A stretch of DNA of 64,000 nucleotides. Origin: Bin127 sp965203505. GTDB lineage: Bacteria > Chloroflexota > Dehalococcoidia > Lucifugimonadales > Lucifugimonadaceae. How positions within the stretch are numbered: the first letter of the stretch is position 1; every line of letters begins with the position of its first letter. The stretch lies in contig OZ241880.1 of assembly GCA_965203505.1 (NCBI GenBank), positions 1,612,001-1,676,000 of the forward strand, written 5' to 3'. Shown here one piece after another: positions 16,178-24,368 of the stretch. The notes under the pieces are model-generated. The model was not told where the DNA came from. It did not search any database and saw nothing but the letters and a program-made list of their open reading frames with translations. A program made the position numbers and the translations under genes.

Positions 16178-17047
16178 ATGGCTTCGAGCGTGCGACAAGA
16201 GGCACAAGAAATCTCGCAACTCAGCGAATCTGTTGATGGGACAAGGTCTGAGAGGACGTTCGGTGTGCGCATCCGTGCATTTGGCAGGGCTTGGGGCTCT
16301 GCAATGGCGTTGGCAGCACTGGGCCTCGTACTCTGGGAAATCCTAGTCCGCGTTCTAAACGTCCAGACTTGGATCTTGCCTCCCGTATCCCTGATACTCG
16401 CTGAACTCGCCGATAAACCATCCCTCTTCCTCCGGCACGCTTCAGTAACCGCGCAAGAGATCCTCATCGGTTTCGCAGTTTCGATAACCTTCGCGAGTGC
16501 TTTGGCAACAGCGATGTTCTGGTCGAAACTTCTCGAACGGTCCGCTTACCCCTTCCTCATTGCATCGCAAACTATACCGGTCTTCGCGTTGGCACCGATG
16601 CTCTTGATCTGGATCGGCACCGGAATCGGGCCCAAGATTGTTGTTGTGGTTCTTTTCACATTCTTCCCCGTGATCATCAACCTCATGACTGGCTTCAAGT
16701 CGGTCGATTCTGACATGGTTGACATGTTCCGCACACTCGGCTCGACGCGGTGGCAGATGTTCACCAAACTCTACGTCCGATCAGCGCTCCCATATCTTTT
16801 TGCTGGGTTGAAAGTCGCCGCCGTCGTGTCGGTGGTCGGCGCCGTCATCGGCGAGTGGATCAGCGCTTCATCCGGACTCGGCTGGCTGATCAAGACTTCG
16901 ACACCGAAATTCCAAACAGAACTTGTGTTTGCTGCTATGTTTACCCTTTCTGTATTGGGCGCTTTGATGTTCATTGCGATAGCGTTGTTGCAATCGCGTA
17001 TCCTGCGTAACTATCCGGGGTCGAACACCCAAGGAGGAAAATCGTGA
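16178..17047 (+). CDS. thiX: Thiamine-precursor ABC transporter, permease protein
   Basis: 289 aa membrane permease of the BPD_transp_1 (SsuC/ThiX) family with about six hydrophobic segments; the EAA loop reads MVDMFRTLGSTRWQMFTKLYVRSALPYLFAG. The ATG at 16178, eight bases after the ATPase stop, is preferred; an in-frame ATG at 16127 would overlap the ATPase by 43 bases. The stop overlaps the GTG start of the binding-protein gene. Together the three genes make a complete importer. Confidence 0.9.
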   Translation: MASSVRQEAQEISQLSESVDGTRSERTFGVRIRAFGRAWGSAMALAALGLVLWEILVRVLNVQTWILPPVSLILAELADKPSLFLRHASVTAQEILIGFAVSITFASALATAMFWSKLLERSAYPFLIASQTIPVFALAPMLLIWIGTGIGPKIVVVVLFTFFPVIINLMTGFKSVDSDMVDMFRTLGSTRWQMFTKLYVRSALPYLFAGLKVAAVVSVVGAVIGEWISASSGLGWLIKTSTPKFQTELVFAAMFTLSVLGALMFIAIALLQSRILRNYPGSNTQGGKS

Positions 17048-18036
17048 AACGGATTACAGGTCTGATCCTGTTAGGAGTGGCGCTATTTGCGTTAGTAATC
17101 GCCTGCACTTCGGAACCGGAAGTTGAAACGGTTTCCGTTGAACTGGACTGGTCACCGCCTAACGCCAACCATTCAGGCATCTATGCAGCGATCGACCAAG
17201 GATTTTTTGAGGAAGAAAACCTTGAGGTTGACGTGAGCGTTCCAGCGGATGCGGCAGCGATCGCCCAACTGGTCGGTGCTGGCCAGCGCGACTTCGGCAT
17301 CTTCTATCAAACAGACACGACACTTGCCCGCGCCGCTGGTGTTCCTGTAGTGGCGGTACGAGCGATAGTACAGCGTCCGGTCAACTCTCTGATGGCTCTG
17401 AAATCGTCAGGGATCACGCGACCAGCCGATCTTAAAGGCAAAAAGGTTGGTTACCCGGGCATCGAGTGGGATGAGCTGATGCTCGCAGCGATGCTGGAAT
17501 ACGACGGCCTCACACTTGACGACGTTGAACTCCACGATGTCGGATATGCGCTGTCGCAGGTACTTGCCGCTGGCACGATGGATGCAGTAATCGGCGCGTA
17601 CTGGTCGTACGAATCGTTTGTCCTTGAAGACATGGGTCACCCTGTAGAGATCATCTACCCCGAGGATTATGGCGTGCCACGCTACTACGAGATGATGCTG
17701 ATCACCTCGGATCAGATGATCGAAGAGAAGCCTGACGTGGTCCGACGCTTCGTAACCGCCTTCACTAAAGGCTTCGAATACGTTGCCGAAGACGGACAAC
17801 GGGGCATCGACATCCTAGTCAAACTTAACCAAGACTCTATCGACGAATCTAGCGAATCGCTGGACCGCCGAGGCATCCCACTCCTCATCCCCGCATGGCT
17901 AGACAGCGAAGACGGCAAGTTCGGCACACTGTCAGAGGGACAATGGGAATCGGTTGGTGACTACATGAAGAGCCGCGACCTCATTCCGCAAGACTTTGAT
18001 GTCAGCACGGCTTGGACGGATGAGTTTTATAAGTGA
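17044..18036 (+). CDS. thiY: Thiamine-precursor ABC transporter, substrate-binding lipoprotein
   Basis: 330 aa NMT1/THI5-like binding protein. Signal peptide with lipobox LVIAC (Cys21) anchors it outside the membrane. Family blocks: VSVELDWSPPNANHSGIYAAIDQGFFEEENLEV, QLVGAGQRDFGIFY, LKGKKVGYPGIEWDELML and VIGAYWSYESFVLEDMGHPVE in pieces; this matches ThiY/HMP-binding proteins better than taurine or sulfonate binders. GTG start at 17044 with a strong AAGGAGG at 17030-17036. Its last bases overlap the start of the HipA-like gene. The riboswitch upstream supports a thiamine role. Confidence 0.92.
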   Translation: MKRITGLILLGVALFALVIACTSEPEVETVSVELDWSPPNANHSGIYAAIDQGFFEEENLEVDVSVPADAAAIAQLVGAGQRDFGIFYQTDTTLARAAGVPVVAVRAIVQRPVNSLMALKSSGITRPADLKGKKVGYPGIEWDELMLAAMLEYDGLTLDDVELHDVGYALSQVLAAGTMDAVIGAYWSYESFVLEDMGHPVEIIYPEDYGVPRYYEMMLITSDQMIEEKPDVVRRFVTAFTKGFEYVAEDGQRGIDILVKLNQDSIDESSESLDRRGIPLLIPAWLDSEDGKFGTLSEGQWESVGDYMKSRDLIPQDFDVSTAWTDEFYK

Positions 18037-19064
18037 AGCGAGTTCCGCGCGAGGATACAAAGTTCACCGCATACCTGCGTGGCCTGAGATCGAGTACCTG
18101 CGCGTCGAATCTCGCGGTACCAGACGCAAGTTTTGGATTTCCATTGAGGATTCACCAAAACTCTGGCTACTGAAATTCCCGAGGCCTAACAACGGCGAAC
18201 ACTGGGCTGAAAAAGTGGCCTATGAAGTCGGCAGCCTCATCGGGGTCAATTGCGCTCGAGTAGAACTTGCGGACTACGAAGACGAGCTAGTCACGATCTG
18301 CGAATCCTTCGATCCAACCAACTGGTATGAGATCCACAATTACCTACGGATAAACCGCGAGTTGACGGGAAAAAGCTCGAGTTTCGGTGACGAAATCGAT
18401 TGGGTAGACGTGGATGTCAGCGACTTTAGGTTCGTCGCGGCGGGTAACGAGGTTCTATCCGGTTGCATTGAGAACTACGATTTGAGCCCAGAGGCTCGTT
18501 TTCGTCAACACCAGCATAGCGTCCAGAACATTATCGACGCGGTTAAAGATTTCGCTTACGATGCAGGCCCGATCTCGTTAAAGCAAAATCAGGTGATCAT
18601 GCAAGAGATGGCATCTTTGGCACTATTGGACGGATTGATCGGCAACGTAGATCGGCACCACGAGAACTGGATGCTTGAGTACGGAACAAAGGATGGCGAA
18701 ATCCACATCGGTGTTGCCCCTTCGTTTGACCACGCTTCTTCGCTGGGGCGCGATGAGAGATTCACGACGAATGCGGATTTTGGAAGCCGATGGGATTTTG
18801 GAGTATATCAAAAAAGGCAGAGGGGGTGTGTACTTGTCGGAATCCGATGAACGCGCTCCGGCCCCACTGGTGCTCGCGCAATGGCTGTGCAACCGATGGC
18901 CCGATGACACGCGTCACACGTTGGAACGCATTCGAGGTGTGGACGATTCAGAGTTCCGTACCATAGTAGACAGAGTACCTTCCCAATTTATGTCGGATGT
19001 TGCTAGAGACTTCGCGTATCAAGTCTTGGTTACGAGCAAAGCTGAACTGACGAGAAACGTTTGA
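18020..19064 (+). pseudogene. HipA-like kinase gene interrupted by a frameshift
   Basis: The first frame (from ATG 18020, inside the thiY 3' end) reads to 18850 and contains a HipA/phosphatidylinositol-kinase-like core: LWLLKFPRP, VAYEVGSLIGVNCARVEL, and the catalytic segment LLDGLIGNVDRHHENWML with SFDHASSLGR. Right after LGRDE the meaningful sequence moves to the +1 frame: DSRRMRILEADGILEYIKKG, GRGGVYLSESDERAPAPLVL and onward to a stop at 19064. The joined product would be ~347 aa with a natural C-terminal helical domain. The shift lies between about 18751 and 18762 (GATGAGAGATTC). It may be a real pseudogene, a programmed frameshift or an assembly error. The downstream HIRAN-like gene overlaps the +1-frame stop (TGATG), which supports the joined frame as ancestral. 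Confidence 0.75.
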
Positions 19065-19834
19065 TGTCAAATCTCTATCTAGCATGGCAAGATGCCGAAA
19101 GCCGCGGTTGGTTCCCAATTGGTCGTCTGGCGAGGCGCGAAACTGAGCCACCCGAATACGAATTCGAGTACATTCGTGGCGTCGAAGAGCTCAGACGACG
19201 TGGACAGCCGTTCGTGATTCCGATTCCGGGGTTTCCTGATCTCGATAAAACCTATCGTGCTGGTATGGTGTTCCCGGCGTTCCGTTACCGCGCCATGAAC
19301 CCGGGTCGACCCGATCGCCCGGAGTATCTCAGTTGGCTTGGTTTATCTCCCGAACACGCTGATCTGGTTGATGAACTCGCCGTATCTGGGGGGCATAGTG
19401 TCGCCGATCGATTTGAGGTTTTTCCCGAAATCGAGCCGGACTGCGATGGCCGATTTGAGACCCGTTTTGTCTTGCATGGCTTGAGGTACACCAATGATCA
19501 TTCGATCCAACGTGCCGGGTCGCTTGAACGAGGCGAAAAGCTCGAAATTGTGTTCGAACTGAACAATCCTGTAACACTGCATGGGTTGGGAGTGAAAACC
19601 GCAGATCATTACTTCATCGGTTGGTTGCCTAGGTACCTAGTCGACGTATTCCAAAGCGATCATGCTTGGCAAGTTGGGGATGTAAAGGCTAAGGTGGCAC
19701 AGGTGAACGATAGGGCCCCGCTCAGCCACCGCGTCTTGGTTGACCTCAGCGGAAAACTGCCATTGGGTGTCGATCCGATGCGCGACCTTGAAATCTATCA
19801 ACCGATCTCAACAGTGAATAACGGCACCGAATAA
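19064..19834 (+). CDS. HIRAN-like domain protein, partner of the HipA-like gene
   Basis: 256 aa, ATG at 19064 overlapping the stop of the HipA-like reading frame (TGATG coupling). The N-terminal half (IGRLARRETEPPEYEFEYIRGVEELRR...) resembles the N-terminal region of HipA-associated proteins, with a conserved-looking FPAFRYRAMNPGRPDRPEYL. The C-terminal half resembles a HIRAN domain: ERGEKLEIVFELNNPVTLHGLGV, FIGWLPRYLVDVF and VKAKVAQVNDRA. HIRAN domains bind DNA or damaged 3' ends. A two-gene regulatory or toxin-like module is possible, but function is unknown. Ends 15 bases from a convergent gene. Confidence 0.65.
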   Translation: MSNLYLAWQDAESRGWFPIGRLARRETEPPEYEFEYIRGVEELRRRGQPFVIPIPGFPDLDKTYRAGMVFPAFRYRAMNPGRPDRPEYLSWLGLSPEHADLVDELAVSGGHSVADRFEVFPEIEPDCDGRFETRFVLHGLRYTNDHSIQRAGSLERGEKLEIVFELNNPVTLHGLGVKTADHYFIGWLPRYLVDVFQSDHAWQVGDVKAKVAQVNDRAPLSHRVLVDLSGKLPLGVDPMRDLEIYQPISTVNNGTE

Positions 19835-19849
19835 TCCTGAAGCAAATTG

Positions 19850-20746
19850 TCAAAACATCCGCCTAGGATAGGCCAGATGCCCGGTCATGCCAGTGTTCTT
19901 GACTTGGTAGACGTGGCCAGTGGCGAAGGTGACGTAGAGGATGTTGAGGCCGGGGCCGCCGAAGGTGCAGTTGGTGGGGCTGTCGGCTGGTGTGCGGTGG
20001 GTGGCTCGGACTAGTCCGTCAGCTTCGAAGACGTAGATGGCGGAGCCGGGTCCCGCCGAGCTTGACCCTGCGGTCGCTAGGATTTGGCCGTCGGTGGTTA
20101 GCGCCATGCCGTCGATGCCGCGCCCTGCACCGAAATCGAACAGGACGGTTTTGTCTCCCAACGTGCCATCGGGCTTTACAAGATATGAACGGAATTGACG
20201 TCGCAAGTCAGGCAATATCGGGCTCTCGGCAACATAGAGGACTGATTGATCGGCTGACAAAAGGACGCCATTGGGTCGGTTGGTGTCGAACGTGACGCGC
20301 TTGACGGTCCAGTTTCCACCGAAGATGTGTTCTGCGAGGTAGACCGATTCGTGCGGGAGGTTGTTGGGTTTATCGGAGTAGTTGGGATCGGAGAAGTAGA
20401 TGCGGCCTGAACCGTCGATGTCGAGGTCGTTGGGCATGTTGATATTCGCGCCGTCGAGATTGTCGGCGATGACACTCGGACCTGATGCAGGATCTGAAGC
20501 GTTGATTTCGACCACCCGGTTCGCTCCACCTTCACACGCGAACAGGCGTCCTGATCGGTCGAACTTCATCCCGTTGGCTTGACCGGTATCGCTCCGCCAA
20601 ACTACGCTCTCGCCAGATTTCGGGTCCCAGCGATACGTGGTCGATGCGTAGCATTCGTTGTAGAGCAGTCCGCTACCGTCCCACGTTGGACCTTCGGTGA
20701 GCGAATCGTGCTTCGCAATCAGTTCCCATTCCCAAGAGTCGTTCAT
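19850..20746 (-). CDS. SMP-30/gluconolactonase-family lactonase
   Basis: 298 aa six-bladed beta-propeller predicted to hydrolyse sugar-acid lactones with a divalent metal. Family blocks: SLTEGPTWDGSGLLYNE (metal Glu in TEGP), SGRLFACEGGANRVVEI, NMPNDLDIDGSGRIYFSDPNY (Asn and Asp ligands), RPNGVLLSADQSVLYVAES and GRGIDGMALTTDGQILATAG. Cytosolic, no signal peptide. A second SMP-30 gene (20853-21722) lies just upstream on the same strand, separated by a palindromic repeat. Probably part of sugar-acid catabolism with the enolase-superfamily and dehydrogenase genes elsewhere in the window. Confidence 0.9.
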   Translation of the reverse strand: MNDSWEWELIAKHDSLTEGPTWDGSGLLYNECYASTTYRWDPKSGESVVWRSDTGQANGMKFDRSGRLFACEGGANRVVEINASDPASGPSVIADNLDGANINMPNDLDIDGSGRIYFSDPNYSDKPNNLPHESVYLAEHIFGGNWTVKRVTFDTNRPNGVLLSADQSVLYVAESPILPDLRRQFRSYLVKPDGTLGDKTVLFDFGAGRGIDGMALTTDGQILATAGSSSAGPGSAIYVFEADGLVRATHRTPADSPTNCTFGGPGLNILYVTFATGHVYQVKNTGMTGHLAYPRRMF

Positions 20747-20795
20747 TTCTTACCGTCTTTTCATTTCGCCGAGATCGTTGCGATGGGGTGTCATA

Positions 20796-20847
20796 GGGCA
20801 ACAACGAGGGTTGTCCCTCCGGATTCCGGCTTTCGCCGGAATGACGG
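20796..20847. repeat. REP-like palindromic intergenic repeat
   Basis: An imperfect palindrome GGGCAAC..GTTGTCCC (20796-20818) is followed by GGATTCCGGCTTTCGCCGGA (from 20821) ending ATGACGG. The second unit recurs at 37149-37174 and in inverted pairs at 57091-57161; the first resembles the palindrome at 38774-38794. It sits in the gap between two SMP-30 genes. Confidence 0.75.
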
Positions 20848-20852
20848 CAATA

Positions 20853-21722
20853 TCACTGCGGGTAGAGCAGGTAACCCGTCAATCCAGTGTCCCTCGCCAC
20901 CAAAGTATGGCCTTCGATGGACGAGACGTAGAGATCGCCATCGGCGAAGGTACAGTTGGTTGGGCGCTGCGCGACGACAGGATGCTGCTCGATGACCATG
21001 CCGTCTGGGTCGAAATGGGTCACATTTCCTCCGGGACCAGAAATCTCCCAACCGGTGCAAGCGACGATGCTTCCATCTGATGCCAGCGTCATGCCGTCGA
21101 TGCCGCGATGCGGACCAAAGTCGTGAATGATCTTGACCTCTCCGAGTGAACCGTCATCGTTCACCGGGTAGGCGCGCAAATCGCGGCTTTCACTGGCGCG
21201 GAAATCGCTTTGGGCAACGTATAGCGTCTTGTAGTCCTTCGAGAATACGAGGCCATTCGGTTGTGTGGTGTCGAACGTGCGCCGCGTGCACACCCAATTG
21301 CCGTCCTCGTCCTGCTCCGCTGAGATGATCGCAGAGTAGGTGATACCGACTTCAGGATTCGAATCGCCCACGCGGTCCGAAAAATAGATCGCGCCAGACG
21401 GTGTGATTGCGAGGTCGTTGGGACTGTTCAATCGCAGACCATCCACGCTGTCTACGACGGTCTCAAAGCTGCCATCGTCGTTGAATTTGACGACTCTCCG
21501 ACCGTCGCCCGCGCAGCCATAAAGGTTGCCGTCGGCGTCGTAGTTTAGGCCGTTGGTACCTTCGGTGTTCTCGGCGAACACGTCCACCAGACCGGATTTC
21601 ACATCCAAGCGCATGATGCGGTTGAGCGCGACGTTGCTGTAAAGCATGTGCGTGCCAGTCCAGCAGTTGCCCTCGGTGATAGTGCCAATCATCGGCGCGG
21701 CATCTTCGAATGTCCAAGGCAT
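20853..21722 (-). CDS. SMP-30/gluconolactonase-family lactonase (second copy)
   Basis: 289 aa, paralogue of the downstream lactonase. Blocks: GTITEGNCWTGTHMLYSNV, NGLNYDADGNLYGCAGDGRRVVKF, RLNSPNDLAITPSGAIYFSDRVG, QPNGLVFSKDYKTLYVAQSD and HRGIDGMTLASDGSIVACTG. The metal-ligand Glu, Asn and Asp positions of the family appear intact. The two copies differ widely, so duplication is old or they were acquired separately. Upstream is a HAD dehalogenase gene on the same strand with a 56-base gap. Confidence 0.9.
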   Translation of the reverse strand: MPWTFEDAAPMIGTITEGNCWTGTHMLYSNVALNRIMRLDVKSGLVDVFAENTEGTNGLNYDADGNLYGCAGDGRRVVKFNDDGSFETVVDSVDGLRLNSPNDLAITPSGAIYFSDRVGDSNPEVGITYSAIISAEQDEDGNWVCTRRTFDTTQPNGLVFSKDYKTLYVAQSDFRASESRDLRAYPVNDDGSLGEVKIIHDFGPHRGIDGMTLASDGSIVACTGWEISGPGGNVTHFDPDGMVIEQHPVVAQRPTNCTFADGDLYVSSIEGHTLVARDTGLTGYLLYPQ

Positions 21723-21778
21723 TAGTCAGTTTCCTTTGGTGATTGTTGTAATCGTCGACGGCAGATAGTGAGGTTGGA

Positions 21779-22519
21779 TCAGCCACATCCCAGTTGATCT
21801 GCCAAATCGTTGAAATCTGTGGCTGTGATATCGAATGCGGAGGTATCGGGCATCTGAACGGGTTTGTCCGGTCCATGTTCCATGGGCCGATGGACGAAGG
21901 CAGTTGCAAGACCTTCCTTTGCCGATGCCTCCAAGTCACCGGTGTGAGCCGCAACCATCATCACCTGGTTAGTGTTCAGTCCTAGGAGCTTGGAAGCATT
22001 CTGATAAACCTGCGGCGATGGCTTGTAAGCGCCGTATACGTCTGGCGACATCACAGCGTCCCAAGGTAGGTCTGCGTGTTTTGCCATGTTGACCAGCAAC
22101 GCGAGGTTGCCGTTCGACGCGGTGGCGATGATGAATTTCGATTTGAGGCGTCTCAAACCAGACGGTGAATCGGGCCAACCGTCGAGGCGGTGCCACGCTC
22201 GGTTAAGGTGGACCTTCGCATCTTCGCTCATCACGTCCGCCAAACCGTATTCTGCGAGCAGAACATCGAGCTTTTCGCGGTGGATGTTGTCTACCAGTCG
22301 CCACGGGCCGTCGCCACGACTGAGCTCTCTCGTCGATTTGCCGTACCACGCACGCCACTCGTCAGCGAAGCGACCCCAATCGGCTTCATGTATCCCATGG
22401 TCGGCCGCAGCCTGTGTCACCTCGCGGATTATCGAATCTCGCCAATTGACGACCGTTCCGAAGACATCGAAGACTAGAGCTTCAACCTTTGAGAGATCGT
22501 TTTTGTGTGCATCCGCCAT
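21779..22519 (-). CDS. HAD-family hydrolase, (S)-2-haloacid dehalogenase type II
   Basis: 246 aa from the ATG at 22519; the frame continues upstream over thiD but without family resemblance. HAD motif I FDVFGTVVNW carries the nucleophile Asp and Thr; EWRAWY offers the carboxylate-binding Arg; motif II TASNGNLALL; motif III YGAYKPSPQVYQNA (Lys, Tyr); motif IV MVAAHTGDLEASAKEGLATAF. This is the pattern of L-2-haloacid dehalogenases, which convert 2-haloacids to D-2-hydroxyacids. Physiological substrate is unproven. Divergent from thiD with fewer than 25 bases between starts, so the promoters overlap the coding ends. Confidence 0.85.
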   Translation of the reverse strand: MADAHKNDLSKVEALVFDVFGTVVNWRDSIIREVTQAAADHGIHEADWGRFADEWRAWYGKSTRELSRGDGPWRLVDNIHREKLDVLLAEYGLADVMSEDAKVHLNRAWHRLDGWPDSPSGLRRLKSKFIIATASNGNLALLVNMAKHADLPWDAVMSPDVYGAYKPSPQVYQNASKLLGLNTNQVMMVAAHTGDLEASAKEGLATAFVHRPMEHGPDKPVQMPDTSAFDITATDFNDLADQLGCG

Positions 22520-22537
22520 TCCGCTTGCGTATTCTAT

Positions 22538-23377
22538 ATGGAAATGAGCATCGCACCACCACCTCGCGCCTTGACCATCGCCGGGTCCGATTCCGGAGGC
22601 GGAGCAGGCATTCAGGCGGATTTGAAGACGTTTGCGGCGTTGGGAGTTTTCGGGACCAGCGCAGTCACCGCAATTACGGCGCAAAACACCTTGGGCGTGA
22701 CTGCGGTCGCGGAAGTGCCGATCGAGGTCATCAGCGATCAAATCGATGCAGTCGTGTCTGATATTTGCGTTGATGTAGTCAAGACCGGCATGTTGTCATC
22801 TGCGGAGATTGTCGAATGTGTCGCCGAAGCAATCCAGCGGTTGGAACTGTCACCTTTGGTGGTGGATCCAGTGATGGTTGCGGCAACCGGTGCTCAGCTT
22901 TTGCAGGATGATGCGGTCGAGAGCGTCAAAGGACGACTGGTCCCTATCGCGACGGTGATCACACCTAATATCCCAGAAGCCGAGGTGCTTACGGGAATCG
23001 AGATCGAATCGGTGGATGACATGGAGTTGGTGGGCGGAGAGTTAGTTTCGTTGGGCGCGGACGCCGCGGTCGTGAAGGGCGGGCACCTCGATGATGGGAG
23101 CGGGCGCGTTACCGATGTTCTGGTGACAAGAGACGGCGTAAATCGTTTTACATCGCTACGTATTGACACCACAAGCAACCATGGTACCGGTTGCACGTTC
23201 GCATCGGCAATCGCCGCGCATTTGGCTCATGGGCTTAATCTGACCCAGGCTGTAGATTCGGCGCAACGCTACGTCTGGAACGCGATGGCGAATGCCACTC
23301 CCATCGGGGGTGGACATGGACCACTCAATCACATGTACGCACACGAATATGAACCGAGTAACGAAGAGGCACAATAA
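22538..23377 (+). CDS. thiD: Hydroxymethylpyrimidine/phosphomethylpyrimidine kinase
   Basis: Phosphorylates HMP and HMP-P in thiamine biosynthesis and salvage; cytosolic. 279 aa from the ATG at 22538 (another ATG two codons later). Ribokinase-like blocks: ALTIAGSDSGGGAGIQADLKTF, TAITAQNTLGV, VKTGMLSS, PLVVDPVMVAATGAQLL, ITPNIPEAEVLTG and the catalytic DTTSNHGTGCTFASAIAA (anion hole and base). It fits with the riboswitch-controlled precursor transporter 6 kb upstream: imported HMP would be phosphorylated here. No riboswitch precedes thiD. The ornithine-cyclodeaminase-type gene follows 11 bases downstream. Confidence 0.95.
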   Translation: MEMSIAPPPRALTIAGSDSGGGAGIQADLKTFAALGVFGTSAVTAITAQNTLGVTAVAEVPIEVISDQIDAVVSDICVDVVKTGMLSSAEIVECVAEAIQRLELSPLVVDPVMVAATGAQLLQDDAVESVKGRLVPIATVITPNIPEAEVLTGIEIESVDDMELVGGELVSLGADAAVVKGGHLDDGSGRVTDVLVTRDGVNRFTSLRIDTTSNHGTGCTFASAIAAHLAHGLNLTQAVDSAQRYVWNAMANATPIGGGHGPLNHMYAHEYEPSNEEAQ

Positions 23378-23388
23378 CCGGAGAAGAA

Positions 23389-24342
23389 ATGACGACACCT
23401 CTTTACATAACCGAAGCACAGGTCGAATCACTGTTCACAATGGACGTCGCAGTTGAAGCCGTCGAGCAGGCGTTCATTGCGAGATCGAACGGTGAAGCCC
23501 ACAACGAGTCACGCCGCCGCGTACCGACAAGCTCCGGTGCATACAACGTGATGTTTGCCTCGTGGCCCGGTCACGAAATTGCAGGATTGAAGTCATACGC
23601 TGGCGGACGTGGCGGCATCAATTTTCACGTGTTGCTGTATGACACGTCGGCTAACTCGTTGGCAGGAGTGATCGAGGCAAATCGTATGGGCCAGGTGCGG
23701 ACTGGAGCTGCTTCTGGCGTCGCGACCAAGTACATGGCTAGGGAGGATGCATCGACCGTAGGCATTATCGGTTCGGGATATCAGGCCGAGACGCAACTTG
23801 CGGCGATCGCTCACGTCCGCGATATCAAAAACGCGAAGGTTTACAGCCGCTCGGAGGAGAATCGAAACAGTTACGCAGAGCGGATGTCTGACGCATTGAG
23901 TATCGACGTCACTGCCGTGGCCAGCGGTGAAGAAGCGGCCGATGCGGATGTGATCGCCACCATTACCAACTCCCAAGAACCTGTTCTGCTAGGTGAGTGG
24001 TTGAAGCCGGGCACCCACATCAACGCCGCGGGTAATAACTCATGGTTGAAGCGAGAGATCGATACGAGGGCGGTGACGGCATGCGACATCATCGCCGTCG
24101 ACGACGTTGAGCAAGCGAAGATCGAGTGTGGCGAATTGATGCGCGCCGCTGAAGTCGGACGATTCTCGTGGGACTTGGCGGTGCCGATCCACGACATCGT
24201 TGGCGGTAGGATTTCAGGTCGTGACGCCGACGACCAAATTACGCTGTTTGAATCGCAGGGTCTTGCGCTCGAGGACATTGCGGCGTGTGAGAGAATCGTC
24301 GAACTTGCCCGCGAACGCGGCGTTGGACTGCCACTGAAATAA
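23389..24342 (+). CDS. Ornithine cyclodeaminase / mu-crystallin family enzyme
   Basis: 317 aa NAD(P)-dependent family that includes ornithine cyclodeaminase, alanine dehydrogenase and ketimine reductases. Blocks: MDVAVEAVEQAFIARSNGEAHNESRRRV, GLKSYAGG, NRMGQVRTGAASGVATKYMARED, Rossmann GIIGSGYQAETQLAAIAHVRDI, ATITNSQEPVLLGEWLKPGTHINAAGNNS (in pieces). The active-site Lys (GLKSY) and Arg (QVRTGA) are present. Substrate cannot be told from sequence; the broad family makes an amino-acid or imino-acid dehydrogenase equally likely. Shine-Dalgarno GGAG is 5 bases upstream. Gene order thiD-ocd-ldh suggests one transcript. Confidence 0.88.
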   Translation: MTTPLYITEAQVESLFTMDVAVEAVEQAFIARSNGEAHNESRRRVPTSSGAYNVMFASWPGHEIAGLKSYAGGRGGINFHVLLYDTSANSLAGVIEANRMGQVRTGAASGVATKYMAREDASTVGIIGSGYQAETQLAAIAHVRDIKNAKVYSRSEENRNSYAERMSDALSIDVTAVASGEEAADADVIATITNSQEPVLLGEWLKPGTHINAAGNNSWLKREIDTRAVTACDIIAVDDVEQAKIECGELMRAAEVGRFSWDLAVPIHDIVGGRISGRDADDQITLFESQGLALEDIAACERIVELARERGVGLPLK

Positions 24343-24368
24343 AGTTGCATCCGTTAAGGAGTTGCTCA

